A DNA stretch of 64,000 nt from Diospyros lotus (Eukaryota > Streptophyta > Magnoliopsida > Ericales > Ebenaceae): NCBI RefSeq assembly GCF_014633365.1, contig NC_068346.1, positions 35,713,191 to 35,777,190 of the forward strand, written 5' to 3'. The notes beneath the pieces were generated by a model. It was given only the letters and a program-made list of their open reading frames with translations, had not been told where the DNA came from and did not search any database. Shown in pieces: positions 24,258-34,000 of the stretch (its first letter is position 1; every line of letters starts with the position of its first letter). The position numbers were made by a program, and so were the translations under genes.

Positions 24258-24720
24258 GTAGAAAAAAATAAAAAATAATATTAAGTTAACAAACAATAAT
24301 ATCTATCAATTATAAGGAATCGGTCAAGTATATAATAAAACCGATATTGGTTAGCCCATATCCATACAGAGTAAATGCTAAACCCTAACCATCGATTACC
24401 CCATATCGATGGTGTAACAAACATATATATGCCACCGATATATGTTGCCTATCATCCTGATATTATTTCAGTTCATCTTGTCAAACTAGAACTCAGTTAT
24501 ATTTATTTATGTCAAATTATTCGTTGCCAATTTCAAAACATGAGAAAAAAAACACAAAAAAATGTGATCAAACCTGATTTGTCGTCTTCTTCGCACTCTT
24601 ATTCTTGGCCGGTTTCGACTGGTTCTTGATTGAGCAAGCAATTTTCAGTAATATGGAGAAAGATGAACGAGAAGCAAATTGGGAAGAACGAGCAGATAGT
24701 AGACTCGAGAGTCCTATTTT

Positions 24721-24857
24721 TCCGAATAGCAGGGTTATTAAAAATAGAAACATTTTTATCTGGCAAAAGTTGAAAAGTCCTCGTTTTGCAATAATTTTCG
24801 AAGTGTCATATTTTTGCAAATTTAAGTACCGAGAGTGCTATTTTTCCAAATTTCCCC
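24721..24857 (-). repeat. MULE right terminal inverted repeat
   Basis: The complement begins GGGGAAATTTGGAAAAATAG and matches 18171-18306. It also creates the open frame at 24568-24819 on the minus strand, which I do not regard as a gene. Confidence 0.92.
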
Positions 24858-25081
24858 TGCAGTGGCCACCGCAGCAATGGATTTTTCTCCAGAGCCGATG
24901 ATGACGAGGCAAAGCCGGCGGGATAGTACCGTCATCGGTGAGCTCATCGCGAAGACACTTTTCAACCTTTGAAAGCTGTATCTAGATGGAATGCAACTCC
25001 GCTAAGTTCATATATACTCACACACAAGTGACAAATATGGAAAGATCAATCGATTTGCAGTTCTAAGTTGAAGCTTCAGCG
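24858..25081 (+). promoter_or_regulatory. GSTZ promoter and 5' UTR, next to the MULE end
   Basis: Only about 224 bp separate the MULE right TIR from the GST start codon. A TATA-like CATATATAC lies at 25009-25017, which would put transcription start near 25040 and leave a 5' UTR of about 40 bases. About 150 bp of host sequence therefore remains between the transposon and the TATA box, and any distal elements must lie in or beyond the MULE. Confidence 0.5.
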
Positions 25082-28000
25082 ATGGTGCGTAATTCTCTCC
25101 TCTCTCTCTCTCTCTCAGGCCGCTGTATCTTTTCTTATCTCTGCGTTTTGTTGAATTTTTGTTGGAAATGATGATTTAGGCGAGTGGCGGCGTGGAGGAA
25201 GCGACGAAGCTGAAACTGTATTCGTACTGGAGGAGCTCTTGCGCTCACCGCGTTCGGATTGCTATGAACTTGAAAGGTCTCTCACTCTCGCTCACTTGTT
25301 CTGTTTAAATTTCGTTTTTCTTGAAACCCTAGCGCTTTGATGATACCAGTGACTGATTTTTGCTTGCGCGTGTAATTCACAAGCAGGGCTCCATTATGAA
25401 TATAAAGCAGTTAATTTACTCAAAGGCGAGCAGTTCAGTACCGGTGAGTTCCTGGTGCTTATTTATGAATATAGCCGAGTCCTTGATGGATAATTTCAAG
25501 TAGGCAGGAATCCTTTGACTGTAACTGTTCCTTCACAGTGCAGATGCCTGAAAAACAAACGAAATAGTGACGCAGGGACAAAATCTTGAAGAAGATTCAA
25601 GGACAAGATCGTACATCCCCCCCCCCCCCCCCAAAACACACACGCCCACCCAAAAGGACGTGTTTTTTTACTTTTCGCAGAGCAATCAGTTAGGAACAGC
25701 TATCAGCTATTCGTGTTAGTTACTTTTAACCAACTGAAGCGACAAGACAATAAATGAATAACTGTCTCGTTAATTGACCTGCTTATCTATTTACTCAACA
25801 TACCTTTTTTTCCATTACCTTTATCAAAGTAAGCTGCTTCCTCGGTTATTCTCCATTAATTTTTCCATAACTGACTCTGGTAATAAGATGATAGAAATAG
25901 CTGCTTCACTAAAAAGTATCCACATGAGAGTGACATATTTTTTCTGCATTGATCGCTGAATGCTTGGGCTGACGAGATTTTGTACTACCTGTTGAAGCAT
26001 ATGCCTCCCGAGGACATAGTTGTAATGTCTCCATTATGATTTATTTGTTAGTACCAAGAGTATGGCAATCTTAATCTAACTTGCATAGCCTGTCTTCCTT
26101 TTTTTTTTGGGTGGGTCGGTTAGAATTGATTAAGGCTCCATCTGGACGTATATGGCATTTACTGAAAATATTTGATGTTGATTTTGTGAAAATTGTCTGC
26201 ATGCAGCATCTGTATATGCTAAAAACAGTATAGGATTTTTATAGGCCAATTAAGAAATTAAGAGTATGATGGAAATGGGAGAAGAAACGCAATTTGATGG
26301 GATCTCGTAGAAATTCTTAGAAAGGAATTTCCATTTGTTACTTATTTCAAATCCCTTTTGTTAAGGCTCTGAAAATTCAATCTTTAAATCAATGCCCAAA
26401 TTATCATATCCAAATTTCATGCCATGTTTTTTGAATAATTTGAATTGCATTTATTTCATTTTAATCCATAAGTCTGTACAACATAAGAGACCTTCATGTA
26501 TATCTTTTTACACATTCTATTAGCTTAATGTATATTAGATGATGTTGTAGATGGCACGAGTTCAACTAAGGAGTAAATGGGCACATCTTAAGTAAAATTC
26601 AAGTACTAGTTGCTTATCTTTACTTATCCAAAAAAGAAAGAAAGAAAGAAAGAAAGAACAAACAAAAACAAAGAAAAGCGCTTAAAATTTTTCTCATTTG
26701 TTCATTTTCAGTTTATGGTATCGGTTCATGAGATTAGGATGCATATTTGCCTTTAGAGTTGCAAATTTTAGGTTCCATTAGTGTAGGACTTGTTATTTTC
26801 CTGCTGTAATATGCTTCATAACATTCTCTCTGTTTCTAAATGCAGAGTTTTTGAAGCTCAATCCGATTGGTTATGTGCCAGTGTTGGTGGATGAGGACAT
26901 TGTAGTTTCTGACTCTTTTGCTATCCTAATGGTGAGTGGTTTGACATTTATCACCTTTATTCCATGTTTTTCCGGGCTCTCAATGAAAGGCACACATGCC
27001 TGTGCCATAAAGCTGTCAGATCTTTTTCTTCACCTTACCTCCTTCCTCCCCTACCTCCTTTTTTTATCATGTGTGTGGCATTTATTCTAATTATTTCTTA
27101 TTTGACATATATCCAAGCAATTGGAAATGAAACTGTTTTGCATGCAATGAATTAAACTTCAAGTAAATTTTCACCTAATATGTGACATGGCTTTAGAAAT
27201 CGGAGCGCCAAAAGCAAATTGGTTTCTCCCTTTATATATAATCTTGATGCAGAATTGGTTGTACTACCAGTTTTCCTGATATGTGCTGATTGATGTGCAG
27301 TATTTGGAAGAGAAATATCCTCAACAACCATTATTGCCTCGTGATCTTCAAAGAAGAGCGATCAACTACCAGGTAATTATGTAGGAAAAACAGATTAGAA
27401 GTTCTTTCGTTGATCCGAATGAATAATGCAATCCCTATTAATAGGGAACTGGAGTACATCATAGGAAAGATTACATATACAAACAATAAGGAAAGCTAAG
27501 CTGTTCAAGATACAAAAGTCAAAGATACAAAGAATCAAGAATAAGAAAGTATCTAAATCTGGATGAATACTTTCTAAAACACTGAAGATTAGATCAGTGT
27601 TAAATCAAGAACGATTGGACTAAGTAATCATAGTCCACTTGTCCCAATGATCTTGTGAATCAATTAACAAATTATTATATTTTCTTGATCAGGTCTTGCC
27701 CCATTCACCACCGACATGATATTAATTTGATTGATGTGGCTGAACAACCTAGGGTTGAGGACTTGACATTAACATTGTTTGTGCATTATTTTTTTGTAGT
27801 CATTCATTTGTATTATACAAGTTCTCACTATATTATAAACATTACATAAACCTGACTCTATAACCAAGTATTCTAACCGAATACAAGGATTAATGTAAGG
27901 AATTAGACTTGGCAAAGAAAGGCTAGTTAGTTTAAACAATAGAGCTAAGTTCCATTTTTATTGAATCTTTTGGGCATCTAGTACTCTCTCTGCTGAAAAG

Positions 28001-31000
28001 TGTTTAAATTGCTTCCACATAACATTAGTGGGAAATTGCATCATGCCCAGATTTAGAGATCTCTATTATGAAAGAAAACTACTTAGAGTTGTTTCTTCTC
28101 ATTTTCCTTTTTGTAGAAAAATTGTAGTTTCAAACTTAGCCTCAAACTCCTCAGCAACAGAAAATTGCTGTTTCAAGCTTAGAGATGCCCAGTTGATTTC
28201 TTAGCCTTGGTATCCAGGCTTAAGTTCATTTATTGTTTTGTCTAGTAGAAAAAGGAGGTAAAAGGACCAAAAAATAAAAGGGAAAGGCAACTTCAATGAC
28301 TGGAGCCAATAGGCACTTGTGATTTTTGCCTCTCTTTGAGAGCATCCTTTTGCTTATCTATATCTTTATTGGAAATTGTATTTTTTTTTCAACATATATT
28401 TTGCTCTTAAGTAGCTAGTGAAGGAAGCAGGAAATGCCAAGATATTTTTACCCATACTATGGTTCGGGACACTATCTGATGTAGGATGATGTAGCACTCA
28501 GCAAGTGTAATCTATTATACATGAATATGAATCTTCAGTGGTAGTTTCATTTCAGTGATAACAAAAATATTTACTGAAAGAAGAGGTTTTGGTAGGCTTG
28601 CTGATAGTAGTGCCACTGAATGTATATGTTCTTTTGTTTTGTCTTAGGCATTCACAGCATTGTGACTTTATGTCTTAAGGATTTTTTGAATGCCATGCTT
28701 TAAAATCCTCTCCTGGTTTTGAGGGAGTAATATGATTGCAGAGTCATAACTTCCAGGTTTTCCTCTTTTTGTTTTTGCTTCTAGATATTGTTGTAAATTT
28801 AGAGATATTTCAAAAAGTTTTATCCTTTGTTTTAATATTATCTTTATTTGAGAAATTCTAGGCTTTACACTTGATTTGTGGGCCCATGTTTTTGACTGGG
28901 TCAACTAGCTTATCTGAGAAGCCAACAGTCATTGACTTGTTCAGCAACAAATTCTCATTGAGTTGTTCAACAACCAATTTCAGATTGGCCTCCAAATTTC
29001 CCTTCTGTTATGAATGATGATAGCCTTATCCCATTTGAGTATGGAATTTCCCTGAACCAAGTTCACTATAAATGTAGAACCTCTTCTTTTTCTATATATA
29101 CAGCTGCATTTAATTATTCTATTGTTGTTCCTGATTCCCCCATATTGTGAGTGCATACAGGGTCCTGACTTGGATGAAATTATTGTCTCTCTCTCCAAAT
29201 TTTCCAACAGATATATGGGTTATGGAAGTTGTGTTAATTTCTTTTGAACAATATCTTGCCCCTTTGTCGGCACCTTTTTAGTAATATAAGTTGTCTATGG
29301 AGAAAAAAAAGGGTTTCTGAAATTTACTCTTATCTTTTACTTCATTTTCACTCTTTTCGATGTTGATTTATTGGACTGGTTCTCAATATATATTGTTATT
29401 TGGCTTATAGGCTGCAAATATTGTTTCCTCAAGCATACAGCCTCTTCAGAATCAAAATGTACTGGTGAGTATTGGAGGGGATCACTGCTTTAATATTACT
29501 GTTTTTATTTCTGAAATTAGCATGCTACCATCATATTGCTATTTCAGCACCATGTATTTGCATCTTATTCCTGCTTTTGGATGTGCAGAAGTACATTGCA
29601 GAAAAAGTTAATCCTGATGAGAACCTTGTTTGGGTTCGGTATCATATTGGGAAGGGCTTTGAAGGTAAACTTTATCTAATGACTGGAGATCATAGTCAGC
29701 AGAAATTACTTTGATGATGATTTTCTTCTACAAAATTTATTTAAAAAATTGTTTTGCATTGAATGATCAAGTATGATAAAGTGGTGGTAGGAGCATTGTT
29801 GAAAATTAGACTATATAAAAGGACTAGGATCTTTTTCTTGCGCCATAGACATTGCATGCTTTTTATTATTTATTGATGTTTGCTTGTTTTAAAGAATGTC
29901 TTATGTTTTCACTTTTCTTTCCCACCCTGTTCTAGCCATTTTTTTATATTTGCAATTAATTTGTGACAATCTTTAGTTTCTATTCCTTTTAAATGTTAGT
30001 TTGATCACACAAGAACTGGGTACCCCCAGTGCATGGGGCTTTCTACTTTGTGAGGGTTGTATGTATGCAGCCTTCCCCTTGCTTTTTTGCCAAGAGGTTG
30101 TTTCCACAACTTGAACCCGCAACTTTCCAATCACAAAAGCAGCCTTACCATTGCTACCAAGCTTGCCCTCGATAGCAAATTAAGTATCCAGAGACCTCAA
30201 TATATGGCAATGTAATCAATGAATAAAATAATCAGAGAATAGGTATGAGCTCTCTTATCCTCAAGCCTTCATCTTCTCCTTGATTACAGGCCCCATGATT
30301 ATTGTATTCCTTCTGTCGGTTAGCCTAATATTGGAGTACGTTAGAAAGAAAACATGACCTTTGGTCCTCACACTTATATGGTCCAGTTTGATAAAAGGCA
30401 ACGTTCTATGCTGTTTCAGTCAACTTGTTTTGCAGGTTTTTGTTTCACCCACGAGGATCCAAAATCCATTTAAGTGATATTATAGCATGTATAGAACTTT
30501 ATCCTCCAATGGAATACTAAGTTTTGAATTGGGAAATATTCCATTTGGCAATATCTGGGAAAATAGTAATGTGTACCCATTCTGTACTATGATTTGCTAT
30601 AGTATGGTTAACCTATAGCTGATTCCAATGTACACATGTTGCAGCTCTAGAGAAGCTATTAAAAGATTATGCTGGGAAATATGCCACTGGAGATGAAGTC
30701 TACCTGGTTTGCTTCTTCCCTACCATCTGTGTTCAGTTCTATTTGTGTACTGCATAAACCTAACAGCATATGCAACTCCGCCACCCCGTGCATGAGGCTG
30801 CCTTGGCCTGGGTTGTTTTTATTTTTTCCACTGTTCTTATTGGGTGCTGAACAGGGAGTTTTGCAGCATAACTACCATAATCATAACGAATCTTTTAGGA
30901 TTACTAGAACAAGCTGGTTACGCAAGTTCAATGCACTAAGCAATCAGATTGTACATTATTGTAAACCAAAATTTGAGAAACAAACTGTTGAACTTGTGAT

Positions 31001-34000
31001 ATCAGAAATTCTTGAGACCTCTGATGGTGTTGCCTAAACTTGGTTGTGATGTACTTGGTCAAGGAACACTTGTATGTCTCTAGTTCTTAGGGTATAAGAA
31101 TTCTAGGGGTCATAGTCAGCAAGGGGTTGTAATTGGCTTGGTCTTGACAGTGTTGGATTTCTGGATATGTAGAAACTAGAGTCTTAGACATAAACAAAAG
31201 TGAGGGTGTTTGTATTGAGACAGAGTGCTGGGAAATTACTATATATTTTGTAGGACTTGACAACTTTTGGACTTTCAGGTCTAGTAGCTGTGTTTGGGGA
31301 CTGTGAACAGAACAGCAACAACTGCAACTTCATTGTAAAGAGGCCTATTCCTGTTGAGGGTTGAGGACAAACAATTAGATTCTTCTTCCTTGCAAGGTGT
31401 CCCCCCCCCAACAACAACAACAACATATCCAGCCTTTATCCCACTATGTGGAGTCGGCTACATGAATTCTAGACTTCTATGTATTTCTGTCTTTTGTCAT
31501 ATCCTCATTTAGATCCATATATTTCATATCAAATTTTAATGTCTCTCCCAAAGTCTTCTTGGGTCTACCTCTACCTCTTTTTGTGGCTAATTGTTCCATT
31601 TCATCAACTCTCCTCACAGGAGCGTCTCTTAGTCTCCTTCTCACATGACCAAACCATCTTAGTCTAGTTTCTCTCATCTTCTCCTCGATTGGCACTACTC
31701 CTACCTTATTACGAATAACTTCATTTCTAATTTTATCCTTTCTTGTATGTCCGCACATCTATCTTAACATCCTCATCTCCGCTACACTCGTCTTTTGCTC
31801 ATGCTGGTATTTGACTGCCCAACATTCTGAGCCATATAGCAAGACTAGTCTTATAGCTGTTCTATAAAATTTTCCTTTCAATTTAAATGGGATTTTACCA
31901 TCACATAACACCCCCGATGCATTTCTCCATTTTAGCCAACCTGCCTTAATTCTATGTGCGACATCCTTGTGGATTTCTCCATCTTTTTGAATCACTGATC
32001 CCAAATATCGAAAATGGTCTTTTCTTTGTAAGATTTTGTCTTCTAATTTTATTATAACATCATTCACTCTTGCATTTTTACTAAATTTGCATTCCATATA
32101 TTCTGTTTTCTTTCTACTTAATTTAAATCCCTTAGATTCTAAATTGTTTCTCCACAACTCAAGTTTAGTGTTCACTCCTTCTTTTGTTTCATCCACCAAC
32201 ACTATGTCGTCTGCAAATAGCATACACCATGACACATCTGTCTGAATATCTTTAGTGAGTTCATCCATTACTAGGGCAAATAAGTATGGACTTAGTGCAG
32301 AACCTTGATGCAATCCTATTGTAGTTGTAAATGATTCAGTATCCCCTCCGCATGTTCTGACCCTTGTCTCTACACCATAATACATGTCCTTAAGGGCTTG
32401 TATATAGGCTATTTTGACTCATTTCTTCTCTAAAACCCTCTATAATACTTCTCTAGGGACCCTATCATAGGCCTTTTCTAGATCTATAAACACCATATGT
32501 AGGTCCTTCTGATGATCTCGATACCTTTCCATTAGACGCCTCAGTAAATATATAGCTTCCATTGTTAACCTACTAGGCATGAAACCAAACTGATTTTCTG
32601 ACACCCTTGTTTCATTTCTGAGCCTCTGCTCTATTACTCTCTCCCAGAGTTTCATGGTATGACTCATTAATTTAGTTCCTCTATAATTTTCACAGTTTTG
32701 AACATTTCATTTGTTCTTGTATATAGGAACCAAAGTACTCTTCCTCCACTCATCTGACATTTTTTTTTATTTAAGGATGGCGTTAAATAGTTGCGTTAGC
32801 TAGGAGATGCCCTCTTCTCCCATGCATTTCCATGCTTCTATTGGTATATTATCTGGTCCCACTGCCTTATGATTTTTCATCTTTTTTAATGCTTGCCTTA
32901 TTTCATTTGAACTTATGCGTCGATAGAATGTGTAGCTCACATTCCCTTTGGAGTTACTAAGATGTCCCAACCTAACTCTTGTGTCACCACCATCATTGAA
33001 TAATTTTGTGAAATACTCCTTCCATCTCTCCTTAATCGCTCCCTCATTTACTAAAACATTTTGATTGTCATATTTTATGCATTTCACTTGATTTAAATCC
33101 CGTGTTTTTCTTTCTCTTGCTTTAGCTAATTTATATATATCCCTTTCTCCATCTTTTGTATCAAGTCGTTTATATAGATTCTCATATGCTTTTGACCTTG
33201 CTTCACTAATAGGTCTTTTTGCTGCCTTTTTTGCTTCTTTATAATTTTTTTGATTTTCTTCATTGTTGCATTGATATACCGCCTTATAGTAAGTTTTCTT
33301 ATTTTTAATTTTCAATTGTACCTCTTCATTCCACCACCAAGACTCCTTAAGGTTAGGGGCTTTACCATTTGTTTCTCCAAGGACTACCTTTGCCGTGCTT
33401 CTCAGAGCATTAGCCATTTCTTTCCACATTTGGTTTGTCTGTCTTTCTCCATTCCATTCCCTTCTACCCCTTAATTTTTCTTTGAAGATTAGTTGTTTCT
33501 CCCCTTTTAAATTCCACCACCTGATTCTTGGATTTTGTTTTATGTGATTTTTTCTCTTCCAATTTCTTACTTGGACGTTAAGTACTAGAAGTCTATGTTG
33601 AGTAGTCAAACACTCTCCCGGTATCACCTTACAATCCCTACAACATAACCGATCCTCTTGTCTCATGAGGAAGTAATCTATTTGGGTGCTTGAGGTGATA
33701 TTTTTATATGTGATTAAGTGTTCGTCCCGTTTTTTGAACCTAGTATTGGTTATAATGAGCCCATATGCCATAGCAAAATCTAGGATAGATTTACCCTCAT
33801 TATTAATTTCTCCTAATCCATACCCTCCATGTACCTCTCTATATTCGTTTCCGTCTCTACCCACGTGCCCATTTAAGTCACCTCCTATAATCACTTTCAC
33901 TCCTCTTGGTATCATTTGTATGAGTCCCTCTAGATCCTCCCAGAATTTTACTTTTATCTCATCACCTAACCCCGCTTGTGGTGCATATGTACTAAAGATA

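Larger units (their letters stand above)
18171..24857. mobile_element. Mutator-like element (KI-MULE/Kaonashi type) with about 135-bp TIRs
   Basis: The left end (18171-18306) and the complement of the right end (24721-24857) align almost without gaps; both begin GGGGAAATTTGGAAAAATAG, and I count about 111 matches in the first 130 positions. Similarity may extend outward by about 15 bp (GGCACTGC against GGCCACTGC), so the true ends could be near 18157 and 24872. I could not settle a 9-11-bp target duplication. Inside are a transposase gene on + (19005-21453) and a convergent Ulp1-like protease gene on - (22161-24257). A MULE transposase plus a Ulp1-like peptidase is the layout known for Kaonashi elements. 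Both genes are broken, so the element is non-autonomous now but structurally almost complete at 6.7 kb. Confidence 0.93.

Noticed and set aside
29472..29714. 80-codon + frame overlapping GSTZ exon 7
   Set aside because: It joins intron sequence to the real exon; the splice acceptor CAG at 29588 gives the family sequence.
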